From Streptomyces flavidovirens DSM 40150 (GTDB lineage: Bacteria; Actinomycetota; Actinomycetes; Streptomycetales; Streptomycetaceae), in NCBI RefSeq assembly GCF_000429085.1, contig NZ_KE386846.1, positions 195,898 through 259,897 on the forward strand: a DNA stretch of 64,000 bases, given 5' to 3'. The position numbers were made by a program, and so were the translations under genes. The notes under the pieces are model-generated. The model did no database searches. It saw only the letters and a program-made list of their open reading frames with translations, and was not told the DNA's origin. Numbering within the stretch: the stretch's first letter is position 1; each line of letters begins with the position of its first letter. Below, piece after piece: positions 15,649 through 23,828 of this stretch.

Positions 15649-17823
15649 ATGAGCGAGAGCACCACCATCCGCTGGGAACAGGACGAGACCGGTGTCGTCA
15701 CCCTCGTCCTCGACGACCCCAACCAGTCCGCGAACACCATGAACGCGGCTTTCAAATCCTCCATCGCGGCGATCGCCGACCGCGCGGAGGCCGAGAAGGA
15801 CTCCATCCGCGGCATCATCTTCACCTCCGCCAAGAAGACCTTCTTCGCGGGCGGCGACCTCAAGGACATGATCAAGGTCGGTCCGGAGAACGCCCAGCAG
15901 GCCTTCGACACCGGTACGGCGATCAAGGCATCCCTGCGCCGCATCGAGACCCTCGGCAAGCCGGTCGTCGCGGCGATCAACGGCGCGGCCCTCGGCGGCG
16001 GTTACGAGATCGCCCTCGCCTGTCACCACCGCGTCGCCCTCGACGCGCCCGGCTCCAAGATCGGCCTGCCCGAGGTCACGCTCGGTCTCCTCCCGGCGGG
16101 CGGCGGAGTCACCCGCACCGTACGCCTCATGGGCATCGCGGACGCGCTCCTCAAGGTCCTGCTCCAGGGCACCCAGTACAACCCGCGGCGGGCCCTGGAG
16201 AACGGCCTGATCCACGAAGTCGCCACCACGCCCGACGACATGCTGGCCAGGGCCCGCGCCTTCATCGACGCGAACCCGGAGTCCCACCAGCCGTGGGACA
16301 TCAAGGGCTACAAGATCCCCGGCGGCACCCCGTCCGACCCGCGCTTCGCCGCGAACCTCCCCGCCTTCCCGGCCAACCTCAAGAAGCAGACGGCCGGCGC
16401 CCCCTACCCCGCCCCCCGCAACATCCTCGCGGCGGCCGTCGAGGGCGCACAGGTCGACTTCGAAACGGCGCTGACCATCGAGGCCCGCTACTTCACGGAG
16501 CTCGTCACGGGTCAGATCGCCAAGAACATGATCCAGGCGTTCTTCTTCGACCTCCAGGCCGTCAACTCCGGCGCCAACCGCCCCAAGGGCATCGAGTCCC
16601 GCCCCGTCCGCAAGGTCGCCGTCCTCGGCGCCGGGATGATGGGCGCGGGCATCGCGTACTCCTGCGCCCGCGCCGGCCTCGACGTCGTCCTCAAGGACGT
16701 GACGGCCGAAGCCGCCGCCAAGGGCAAGGCGTACTCCGAGAAGCTCCTGGCGAAGGCGCTCTCGCGCGGCCGTACGACCGAGGCCGAGCGGGACGAACTC
16801 CTCGCCCGCATCACCCCGACCGCGAACCCCGCCGACCTGGCGGGCTGCGACGCCGTGATCGAGGCGGTGTTCGAGGACACCGCGCTCAAGCACAAGGTGT
16901 TCCAGGAGATCCAGGACATCGTCGAGCCGGACGCGCTGCTCTGCTCCAACACCTCCACCCTTCCCATCACCGGCCTGGCACAAGGGGTTTCCCGCCCCGC
17001 AGACTTCATCGGGCTGCACTTCTTCTCGCCGGTCGACAAGATGCCGCTCGTCGAGATCATCAAGGGGGAGCGGACGGGCGACGAGGCGCTGGCGCGCGCG
17101 TTCGACCTCGTACGCCGGATCAAGAAGACGCCGATCGTCGTGAACGACTCGCGCGGCTTCTTCACCTCGCGGGTCATCGGCCAGTTCATCAACGAGGGCG
17201 TGGCCATGGTCGGCGAGGGCATCGAGCCCGCGTCGATCGAGCAGGCGGCGGCCCAGGCCGGCTACCCGGCGAAGGTCCTGTCCCTGATGGACGAACTGAC
17301 CCTCACCCTCCCGCGCAAAATTCGCCACGAGACGAAGCGGGCGGTCGAGGCGGCCGGCGGCACCTGGCCGGGGCACCCGTCGGACGCGGTCATCGACCGC
17401 ATGGTCGACGAGTTCGGGCGTACGGGTCGCAGCGGCGGGGCGGGCTTCTACGAGTACGGCGAGGACGGCAGGCGCACGCGTCTGTGGCCGGGCCTGCGTG
17501 AACACTTCACGAAGCCGGGCGCCGAGATCCCCTTCGCCGACATGAAGGAGCGGATGCTCTTCTCGGAGGCGCTGGACACGGCCCGCTGCTTCGAGGAGGG
17601 CGTCCTCACGTCGGTCGCCGACGCCAACATCGGCTCCATCATGGGCATCGGCTTCCCGGCCTGGACGGGCGGCGCGATCCAGTACATCAACGGTTACGAG
17701 GGCGGCCTGCCCGGCTTCGTAACCCGCGCGCGAGAGCTGGCAGCGACGTACGGCGAACGCTTCACCCCACCGGCGCTGCTGGTGGAGAAGGCGGAGCGGG
17801 GCGAGAGGTTCAGCGACGCGTAA
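15649..17823 (+). CDS. fadB: FadB-like 3-hydroxyacyl-CoA dehydrogenase / enoyl-CoA hydratase
   Basis: A 724-residue two-module enzyme. The N-terminal crotonase domain has FAGGDLKDM (oxyanion hole) and NGAALGGGYEIALACHHR with LPEVTLGLLPGGG-type loop. From about residue 325 the dehydrogenase begins with VAVLGAGMMGAGIAYSCA (NAD Rossmann) and LHFFSPVDKMPLVEII, with the catalytic His. It hydrates enoyl-CoA and oxidises the 3-hydroxy product. ATG 15649 follows GGAGAGAAAGA. The gene ends the operon. Confidence 0.95.
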   Translation: MSESTTIRWEQDETGVVTLVLDDPNQSANTMNAAFKSSIAAIADRAEAEKDSIRGIIFTSAKKTFFAGGDLKDMIKVGPENAQQAFDTGTAIKASLRRIETLGKPVVAAINGAALGGGYEIALACHHRVALDAPGSKIGLPEVTLGLLPAGGGVTRTVRLMGIADALLKVLLQGTQYNPRRALENGLIHEVATTPDDMLARARAFIDANPESHQPWDIKGYKIPGGTPSDPRFAANLPAFPANLKKQTAGAPYPAPRNILAAAVEGAQVDFETALTIEARYFTELVTGQIAKNMIQAFFFDLQAVNSGANRPKGIESRPVRKVAVLGAGMMGAGIAYSCARAGLDVVLKDVTAEAAAKGKAYSEKLLAKALSRGRTTEAERDELLARITPTANPADLAGCDAVIEAVFEDTALKHKVFQEIQDIVEPDALLCSNTSTLPITGLAQGVSRPADFIGLHFFSPVDKMPLVEIIKGERTGDEALARAFDLVRRIKKTPIVVNDSRGFFTSRVIGQFINEGVAMVGEGIEPASIEQAAAQAGYPAKVLSLMDELTLTLPRKIRHETKRAVEAAGGTWPGHPSDAVIDRMVDEFGRTGRSGGAGFYEYGEDGRRTRLWPGLREHFTKPGAEIPFADMKERMLFSEALDTARCFEEGVLTSVADANIGSIMGIGFPAWTGGAIQYINGYEGGLPGFVTRARELAATYGERFTPPALLVEKAERGERFSDA

Positions 17824-17869
17824 CCCTGCCGCCGGGCGGGCGGGGGTGGGTGGGTGGATGCCGCTGCGC

Positions 17870-18060
17870 GGAGCGGGGCAAGCCCCCAGACCCCCGGACG
17901 CCCTACGGGCGTGTCCTGAAACGCCGGACGGGCTGGATGGTTGCCGCAACCAAATCCAGCCCCTCCGGCGTTTGAGGAGCGGGGTCTGGGGCGGAGCCCC
18001 AGTTCGGGAAGGGGCGGGTCGGGGAAAGCCCCGCGCAGCGGTACCCGCCCCCCGCACCCG
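17870..18060. repeat. Intergenic repeat, copy B, with an inverted partial copy
   Basis: The forward element (17954-18060) shares the GGCGTTTGAGGA and TTCGGGAAGGGGCGGG blocks with copies A and C. Its core hairpin is CTGGGGC (17986-17992), GGA, GCCCCAG (17996-18002), a compensated version of the CCGGGGC/GCCCCGG stem elsewhere. An older inverted copy (about 17870-17940) faces it, with AAACGCCGGACGGGCTGGAT complementary to the start of the forward copy. It fills the gap between convergent fadB and the MerR gene. Confidence 0.85.
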
Positions 18061-18076
18061 CCACGCCGCCCCCCAC

Positions 18077-18805
18077 TCACTCCGCCACGAACGCCGCCCG
18101 CAACTCCTCCTTCAGCGACCGCTGAAAAGCCGTCACCAGTGCCTGCACCACCATCGGCTGCATATGCGCCGACAGCGACTTCATCGCCTTCACATGCTCA
18201 GGGTCCGACTCGCGCTCCCGGTACGGCCCCCACACCTCGTCCTTGAAGAGGTTCGTCAGCGCGTGCGCGGCCGACCGGGTGTGCTCCAGCAGGATCGTGC
18301 GGGCCGCGAGGATCGTCTCGTGGGCTATGGGGACACCGAGGAGCTGTACGCCGAGGGCCAGCAGCCCCGGATCGACGCGGAAGGCGTCGGGGGAGTCCGC
18401 GCGCTCCAGGACGTTCATCGCGGCCAGCCGGTCGAGGTCCCCCTCCGACAGGGGACGGCCCGCGCGGCGTTCGAGCTCCGCCCGGGTCGCGTCCTCCGCC
18501 GAGTCGGGCGCCCAACTCGCCACCAGCGCGCGGTGGATCGCCAGATCGTGTGCGCTCAGGTCGGGCGGCAACTGCTCCAGGTAGCGCTCGATCGCGGCGA
18601 GCGTCATGCCGTGGTGCTGGAGCTCCTCGATGAGCGCGAGCCGGGACAGGTGGGCGGGACCGTACCGGCCCACCCGGCGCGGGCCGATCACGGGCGGCGG
18701 CAGCAGACCGCGCGTGCTGTAGAAGCGGACCGTACGCACCGTGACCCCGGCCCGTGCGGCCAGCTCGTCTACCGTGAGCGTCGGCTCCTCGGTGTCCGTC
18801 GTCAT
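18077..18805 (-). CDS. MerR-family transcriptional regulator
   Basis: A 242-residue regulator. The N-terminal winged-helix reads LTVDELAARAGVTVRTVRFYSTRGLLPPP, then GRYGPAHLSRLALIEELQHHGMTLAAIERYL, the classic MerR DNA-binding domain. The following 150 residues are helical and lack the cysteines of metal sensors, so the ligand is organic or unknown. It converges with the beta-oxidation operon and may regulate it. ATG 18805 is used. Confidence 0.9.
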   Translation of the reverse strand: MTTDTEEPTLTVDELAARAGVTVRTVRFYSTRGLLPPPVIGPRRVGRYGPAHLSRLALIEELQHHGMTLAAIERYLEQLPPDLSAHDLAIHRALVASWAPDSAEDATRAELERRAGRPLSEGDLDRLAAMNVLERADSPDAFRVDPGLLALGVQLLGVPIAHETILAARTILLEHTRSAAHALTNLFKDEVWGPYRERESDPEHVKAMKSLSAHMQPMVVQALVTAFQRSLKEELRAAFVAE

Positions 18806-18864
18806 GACTGCGCCTCGCTTCCCGTGCCACTGCTGTGAACCAACCGCCGTACTGCCATATGGTG

Positions 18865-18892
18865 CAACAGTATTGCTGTCTCACCAGTGTTG
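18865..18892. promoter_or_regulatory. Imperfect inverted repeat upstream of the MerR gene
   Basis: CAACAGT (18865-18871) and AGTGTTG (18886-18892) are inverted with one mismatch around a 14-base spacer, about 60 bp upstream of the MerR start. It could be the autoregulatory site. The adjacent ATATGG on the minus strand could serve as a -10. Confidence 0.4.
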
Positions 18893-18924
18893 TGAAAGCG
18901 TCCGGCCGCTCCACGGCGACAGGC

Positions 18925-18954
18925 GGCTAACCGCTGGCTAACCGCTGGCTAGCC
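18925..18954. repeat. 11-bp tandem repeat across the TetR stop codon
   Basis: GGCTAACCGCT occurs at 18925-18935 and 18936-18946 and continues as GGCTAGCC to 18954. The last copy contains the TetR stop (CTA on the plus strand, 18949-18951). Confidence 0.9.
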
Positions 18955-19683
18955 GTCCTTCCGGCCGAGCCGGGCCTCCAGGCCGTCGAGGACTCGCTGG
19001 AGTCCGTAGTCGAAGTTGGCCTCGCGGATCTGCCGCGGGTCCTTGCCGCGCTGGGCGACGTGCCCCTCCCGCAGTCGCGGGTGGTCCCGCGCGGCCTGCT
19101 CGGCTGACGGCCGCAGGCTCTCCATCAACTCCCGTTCGTCCTTGCCGCTGCGGGCGATCAGCGACAGGTACGCGGCCTCGCTGGTCGCCATCCCGATGAC
19201 GTACGCGATGAGCGTGCTCATGGCCTGATCGGTCTCTTCGGGCGGGAAGCCCGCCGCTTCGAAGACGGCGAGCATGCGGTCGGACATCTGCATCACATTC
19301 GGCCCGAGATGCACGAGGCCGACCTGTCCGAGCACTGAGGCGACCCAGGGGTGCCGCAGCGCCATCGACCGCAGGCTGTACGCACTCCCGCTGACGGCGG
19401 CCCGCCAGCCCTGCGGACCCTCGGCGTCCGGCACCTCCAACTCGCCGTAGACCTCGTCCACCACCAGCTCGATGAGTTCGTCCTTGTTGGCGACATGCCG
19501 GTAGAGCGAGGTGGCCCCGGCGCCGAGGCGGGTGCCCAGGCGCCGCATGCTCAGGGCTTCGATTCCCTCGGCGTCGAGCAGTTTCACGGCCTCGGACACG
19601 ATCTGCTCGCGGCTCAGCTGCTCCCGCTGCCGGCGTGGACGGGTCCACACCGAGGGGATCGGGTTCTCGTCGGTCGGCGACAT
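18949..19683 (-). CDS. TetR-family transcriptional regulator
   Basis: A 244-residue repressor. The helix-turn-helix is near residues 22-70 (REQIVSEAVKLLDAEGIEALSMRRLGTRLGAGATSLYRHVANKDEL in pieces), followed by a ligand-binding helical domain of the TetR C-terminal type that often controls hydrolases or efflux. It is divergent from the serine hydrolase with a shared 132-bp promoter region holding direct repeats, so it most likely represses that gene. ATG 19683 follows a GAGG box. Confidence 0.9.
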   Translation of the reverse strand: MSPTDENPIPSVWTRPRRQREQLSREQIVSEAVKLLDAEGIEALSMRRLGTRLGAGATSLYRHVANKDELIELVVDEVYGELEVPDAEGPQGWRAAVSGSAYSLRSMALRHPWVASVLGQVGLVHLGPNVMQMSDRMLAVFEAAGFPPEETDQAMSTLIAYVIGMATSEAAYLSLIARSGKDERELMESLRPSAEQAARDHPRLREGHVAQRGKDPRQIREANFDYGLQRVLDGLEARLGRKDG

Positions 19684-19744
19684 GCGGCCTCCTCATTGCT
19701 CCAAGTGCTTCTCACCCAACACGCTAGCGCACACCGTGCGCAGC

Positions 19745-19773
19745 TTGCGTACAACGAACGCGGTGCGTACAGT
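19745..19773 (+). promoter_or_regulatory. Promoter of the serine hydrolase with direct repeats
   Basis: TTGCGT (19745-19750) and TACAGT (19768-19773) are separated by 17 bp. The octamer TGCGTACA occurs at 19746-19753 and 19764-19771, exactly 18 bp apart, overlapping both boxes. A repressor spanning these sites would block polymerase; the divergent TetR protein is the obvious candidate. Confidence 0.6.
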
Positions 19774-19815
19774 GTTCGCAAGAAGAGCACGTCGTACGCA
19801 TCGAGGGGGAAGACC

Positions 19816-21270
19816 ATGGAGAACAACGTGAGCTGGGACGTGAAGGGCGACTGGAAGGCCAAGGGCGGCTGGGGGGTCAGGGACTCGGGTGGCCGTCGAC
19901 TGGCCCTTGACCGCTGGCAGGCGCGGCTCGACGAGCTGTGCGCCGCCCATCACGTTCCGGCCGCGTCCCTGGCCGTGCTCGCCGACGGGAACATCCACGC
20001 ACTGGCCAGTGGTGTGCTGCACCGGGGGACCGGTGTCGAGGCGACGACCGACTCGGTGTTCCAGCTCGGCTCGATCGCCAAGATCTACACCGCCACGCTC
20101 GTGATGCAGCTGGCCGAGTCCGGCGACCTCGACCTGGACGCGCCGGTGGTCGACGTACTGCCGGAGTTCGCCACCGCCGACGCCGAAGCCACCCGGACCA
20201 TCACGACCCGGCAACTGCTCAGCCACACCAGCGGTCTGACCTGCGACTTCACTCTCGACACCGGTCGCGGTGACGACTGCCTGGCCCGTTATGTCGAAGC
20301 CGCCAAGGGGGTGGCGCTGGACTGCCCGCCCGGAACAGCGGTCTCCTACAGCAGCGTCGGGTACAACGTCCTCGGCCGCATCATCGAGGTACTGACCGGC
20401 CAGACCTGGGACGAGGCACTGAAGGACCGCCTCATCACCCCGCTCGGGCTCACGGAAACGATGACGCTGCCCGAAGAGGTCTTGCGGTTCCGGGCGGCGA
20501 TGGGACACCTCGGGGAGCCGGGGCAGGACCCGGACTTGGCGCCGGCGTGGGACCTCATGCCGCGCTCGGCAGGTCCGTACGGCAGGGTCTGCGCCACCGC
20601 CACCGACGTGGTCCGGCTGGCCCGGATGCACCTTGACGGCGGTACGGCGCCGGACGGGACCCGCGTCCTTGCGGCCGAGACCGTCGGGGCGATGCAGCGG
20701 CGTGAGGTCGACGTCCCCGACAAGTGGACCGTCAGCGCTGACGGCTGGGGCCTCGGCTGGACGCTGTACGACTGGTTCGGTACGCCGGGGTTCGGCCACG
20801 ACGGCGCGTCGATCGGACAGTACGGCTACCTGCGTGTGGTGCCGGAAGCAGGGGTGGCCGTCGCCCTGCTCACCAACGGCGGCGGCGCGCGTCAGCTCTA
20901 CGCCGCGCTGCTCAGGGAACTGCTCGACGAGCTGGCCGGAGTGAGGATGCCGGACGCCTTCGCACCGGCCGCTCAGCCGCCCGCGGTCGACATCGCACCA
21001 CTCACCGGCACGTACACGCGCGAAGGCGTCGTCATCACCGTGAGCGAGCGCGACGGAACACCGCACCTGGTGTACGAATTCGTCGACGGGATGAAGGACT
21101 TCTCCCCGCCGCTGGAGATGGACCTGGCCCCGGTGTCGGAAACGGTGTTCGCCGCGTCGGGCGCGGGCCCGTCCTTCAGCGAGGACTGGATGCCCGTCGT
21201 GTTCTCCACCCTCCCCGACGGCAACGGCTGCGTGTACGTCGGCATGCGAGCCGCGCCGAAGACGTCGTAA
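19816..21270 (+). CDS. Serine hydrolase, beta-lactamase class C / DD-peptidase fold
   Basis: A 484-residue penicillin-binding-protein-like hydrolase. The nucleophile is S86 in SIAK (S-x-x-K), the second element is Y178-S-S180 where most relatives have Tyr-x-Asn, and a GHDGASIG segment occupies the KTG/HxG position. The catalytic domain ends near residue 375; the rest is a lipocalin-like C-terminal domain (DUF3471-type by position). There is no signal peptide: the N-terminus, MENNVSWDVKGDWKAKGGWG, is unusual and Trp/Lys/Gly-rich. ATG 19816 follows GAGGGGGA. It could be an esterase or peptidase; substrate unknown. Confidence 0.88.
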   Translation: MENNVSWDVKGDWKAKGGWGVRDSGGRRLALDRWQARLDELCAAHHVPAASLAVLADGNIHALASGVLHRGTGVEATTDSVFQLGSIAKIYTATLVMQLAESGDLDLDAPVVDVLPEFATADAEATRTITTRQLLSHTSGLTCDFTLDTGRGDDCLARYVEAAKGVALDCPPGTAVSYSSVGYNVLGRIIEVLTGQTWDEALKDRLITPLGLTETMTLPEEVLRFRAAMGHLGEPGQDPDLAPAWDLMPRSAGPYGRVCATATDVVRLARMHLDGGTAPDGTRVLAAETVGAMQRREVDVPDKWTVSADGWGLGWTLYDWFGTPGFGHDGASIGQYGYLRVVPEAGVAVALLTNGGGARQLYAALLRELLDELAGVRMPDAFAPAAQPPAVDIAPLTGTYTREGVVITVSERDGTPHLVYEFVDGMKDFSPPLEMDLAPVSETVFAASGAGPSFSEDWMPVVFSTLPDGNGCVYVGMRAAPKTS

Positions 21271-21273
21271 GGC

Positions 21274-21317
21274 GGACCGACGCACGATCAGCCGATCAGC
21301 CGATCGTGCGTCGGTCC
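21274..21317. terminator. Bidirectional terminator, perfect 16-bp stem
   Basis: GGACCGACGCACGATC (21274-21289) and its exact reverse complement (21302-21317) flank a 12-base loop. It sits four bases after the serine hydrolase stop and nine before the stop of the convergent flavoenzyme, so it can end both transcripts. Confidence 0.85.
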
Positions 21318-21325
21318 CGTGAGGC

Positions 21326-22978
21326 CTATGGGCCGGCGGGCACGGTGACGGACTGGTCGTGGCGGAAGATGTTGTGCGGGTCCCACAGCTTCTTGGCCCG
21401 TTGGAGACGCTCGTAGCTGTTCTTGTAGTACAGCTTGTGCCAGGGCTGGCCCGACGTGTTGTGGTGCTGGACGTCGAGGAGGTCGACGTCCGGGTAGTTG
21501 ATGTAGCAGCCGTCCGTGTTCGCCGTCCTGGTCGCGGGGAGAGCCGGGTCGACCACCGCCGGCACACCGCCGGTGGGCCGGTACACGTCCTGGTAGAAGT
21601 TCCTGATCCAGCGCAGATGCGGCGCGGCGATCCCTGGATCCTTCTCGGCGTCCCGGTAGTCGTAGACGCCGTTCTTGTCGGCGTCCGTGCCCCAGGTCCA
21701 GTACACCTGGTACTGGAGTTTCAGGACCGAGGACCGCTGCGGCACGGCCGTGTCCTTCTCTCCCACCTTGTTGATCGCCCCGCCGTAGGAGTCGACCTGC
21801 ACCAGGGCGTCGGGGTTGCTGTAGTGGGTGTCGGTGAGGTGGCGGTGGATCGCGTCGATCTGGTGGTCGGTGAACCCCTTGGTCATGTACGCCGACTTGT
21901 ACTTGCCGCAGCGGTTGGGGCCCGATTCGTTGAGGCTCTGCGTTGCCGTGAGCCACGGGAGCCGGGTCGGGATGAACAGCGCGCCCTGGGCGGGATGTTC
22001 ACCGATCGCCTGGTCCAGTGGCGTCTCCGCGACGTGATACGTGTCTCCCGTCTTGAAATCCTTGGTGATCCAGTCCAGGAAGGCCGCCAGGCGGGCGGCC
22101 GAGTCGTCCCTCGTGCCGTCGAGCTGGATGGTCAGACCGACCTTGCCGCTGCTCATGTGGGTGAGCTTCAGCAGAGTGAACATGTCCTGGTACGTGTACG
22201 TGCCGAAGGAGGTCGGCAGCTTCCCGCTGTTCTCGTACTCGAAGAACTGCCCGTAGCGGCGGACGAGCGACTTGAACAGCTCGGGGTGTTCGCGAAAGTC
22301 CTTCCACTCCCAGGCGACGGACCTGGCAAGCACCTGGGCGGGCGGGTTCGGCAGGTCGCGGAACCAGTAGCGCGTGATGACACCGAAGTTGCCGCCGCCC
22401 CCACCGGTGTGCGCCCACCACAGGTCGTGCAGCGCCGCATCGGCAGAGTCCTTGCGCGCCACCGTCTTCTTGGGCTGCTTGCCGTCTGCGACGGTGACCA
22501 CCTCGACGGCGTACAGGTAGTCCACCGTCAGGCCGAACTGCCGCGACAGCATGCCGTATCCGCCGCCCGAGACGTGGCCGCCGAGCCCGACCGAATAGCA
22601 GGAGCCGCCGGGCAGGGCCAGGCCGGTCGACCGGTAGAGCTGGGTGGTGCTGTGCCAGTTCGTCGCGCCCGCCTCGACGCAGAACGCCTTCATCTCCGGG
22701 TCGTAATAGACCTGGTTCATCTGGCTCACGTCGATGATGACCCCGACATCCCCGGACGAGACGAAGTTCTCGTAGCAGTGACCGCCCGAGCGCACGGTGA
22801 TCCGGCGTTTGGAATTGGCGGGGTTCCCGACGAACTTGGCGACTGCCTCCACCACGTCGTCCGCCGTCGTAACCACCACGACGTAGTCGGGTGTGGCGAT
22901 CCAGCGCTGATTGAACCCCCGGCGCAGAGCGTCATAGCGCGCGTCGCTCGGGCTCACTTCGATCGGATTCGCGGCCAC
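21326..22978 (-). CDS. Berberine-bridge-enzyme-like FAD-linked oxidoreductase
   Basis: A 550-residue PP-loop flavoenzyme. H67 in RSGGHCYE is the usual 8-alpha-histidyl FAD site and C127 in PGGSCYSVGLGGHVSGGGYG is placed like the 6-S-cysteinyl residue, so bicovalent FAD is likely. The C-terminus has YYKNSYERLQRAKKLWDP and an N-x-F-x3-QS end, the BBE domain. These enzymes oxidise sugars or secondary metabolites with O2. No signal peptide is visible. GTG 22978 is chosen for its GGGGG box; ATG 23044 would add 22 residues. The gene is isolated, so the substrate cannot be guessed. Confidence 0.88.
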   Translation of the reverse strand: MAANPIEVSPSDARYDALRRGFNQRWIATPDYVVVVTTADDVVEAVAKFVGNPANSKRRITVRSGGHCYENFVSSGDVGVIIDVSQMNQVYYDPEMKAFCVEAGATNWHSTTQLYRSTGLALPGGSCYSVGLGGHVSGGGYGMLSRQFGLTVDYLYAVEVVTVADGKQPKKTVARKDSADAALHDLWWAHTGGGGGNFGVITRYWFRDLPNPPAQVLARSVAWEWKDFREHPELFKSLVRRYGQFFEYENSGKLPTSFGTYTYQDMFTLLKLTHMSSGKVGLTIQLDGTRDDSAARLAAFLDWITKDFKTGDTYHVAETPLDQAIGEHPAQGALFIPTRLPWLTATQSLNESGPNRCGKYKSAYMTKGFTDHQIDAIHRHLTDTHYSNPDALVQVDSYGGAINKVGEKDTAVPQRSSVLKLQYQVYWTWGTDADKNGVYDYRDAEKDPGIAAPHLRWIRNFYQDVYRPTGGVPAVVDPALPATRTANTDGCYINYPDVDLLDVQHHNTSGQPWHKLYYKNSYERLQRAKKLWDPHNIFRHDQSVTVPAGP

Positions 22979-23089
22979 GGCATCCCCCAAAACGCAGATC
23001 TCAGATCTGACTCCCAGATGGTCACTCCAAGTTACCGTCGACATTGCTCAGAGTTACGATCTCGTTCGGGTGAATGAGGCGCGGCGGCT

Positions 23090-23718
23090 TCAGGCGGCGT
23101 GGTGGGCCAACGGCGCGTGTGGATCCGGGGCAGCCGGCCGCGGGGCGTGGTCCACGCGGACCGTCGCCCCCGCCAGCCGGTCCACCGCGTGCAACAGCGC
23201 GTGCTCCGCCGCCACCGCCACCGCGTGCGCCTGGACCACCGTCAGGCAGGGGTCGACCACCACGGACGTCTCCGCGCGCAGGGTGTGGCCGACCCACCGC
23301 ATGCGGACGGCGCCCACCGCCTGTACGCCCTCGACATGGGAGAGAGCGTGCTCGGCCTCGTCCACCAGCGCCGGGTCCACCGCGTCCATCAGCCGGTGCC
23401 AGACCTCCCGCGCCGCGCCGCGCAGCACCACCACGATCGCGGCCGTGATCAGCAGCCCGATCAGGGGGTCGGCAGTGCGGTCAGGGCGTCGGTGGCGTTG
23501 TGGACGGTGTCGCCGAGCAGCGCCACCGAACCGGACAGCGCGGCCACCACGGCCTGGGCGACAGTGGTCGCCGCCAGGACGGCGAAGGAGAACCAGAGGG
23601 TCCGCAGCCCCGCCGCAGACCCTTCCAGCGCGGAGTCGATCCGGTCGTGGGAGTGGTGATGATGACGCCCGTGTCCGTGCCCGCCTCCATGCCCGTGCCC
23701 GTGTCCGTGACCCGTCAT
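23090..23718 (-). pseudogene. Cation diffusion facilitator (CDF) transporter, internally deleted and frameshifted
   Basis: From ATG 23718 one frame encodes a His-rich metal-binding N-terminus (MTGHGHGHGHGGGHGHG), then transmembrane helix 1-2 with HNATDALTALP, and stops near 23461. Another frame resumes with ADPLIGLLITAAIVVV (last transmembrane helix), followed by the cytoplasmic domain (DAVDPALVDEAEHAL, HVEGVQAV) to 23090. Helices 3-5, about 100 residues, are missing, and the two halves are out of frame. An intact CDF gene lies at 50899-51840. This is either a real deletion or an assembly artefact. Confidence 0.85.
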
Positions 23719-23828
23719 GACCACCACCGTGGCACACCAACTCCCTTGCGGCCACTGCCGAAAAACCACCCACGACCAGGTGCGAACCGCTTGCGATTAC
23801 GCCGTACGCCCCGCACCCTTCACATGGG

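Noticed and set aside
15229..18057. 942-residue minus-strand reading frame opposite thiolase and fadB
   Set aside because: It is the antisense of two well-supported genes, Arg/Val/Gly-rich with no domain, a typical high-GC shadow.
19693..21567. 624-residue minus-strand frame opposite the serine hydrolase
   Set aside because: Shadow; it also crosses the terminator hairpin and the TetR promoter.
21359..23077. 572-residue plus-strand frame opposite the BBE-type gene
   Set aside because: Shadow of the flavoenzyme, no domain motifs.
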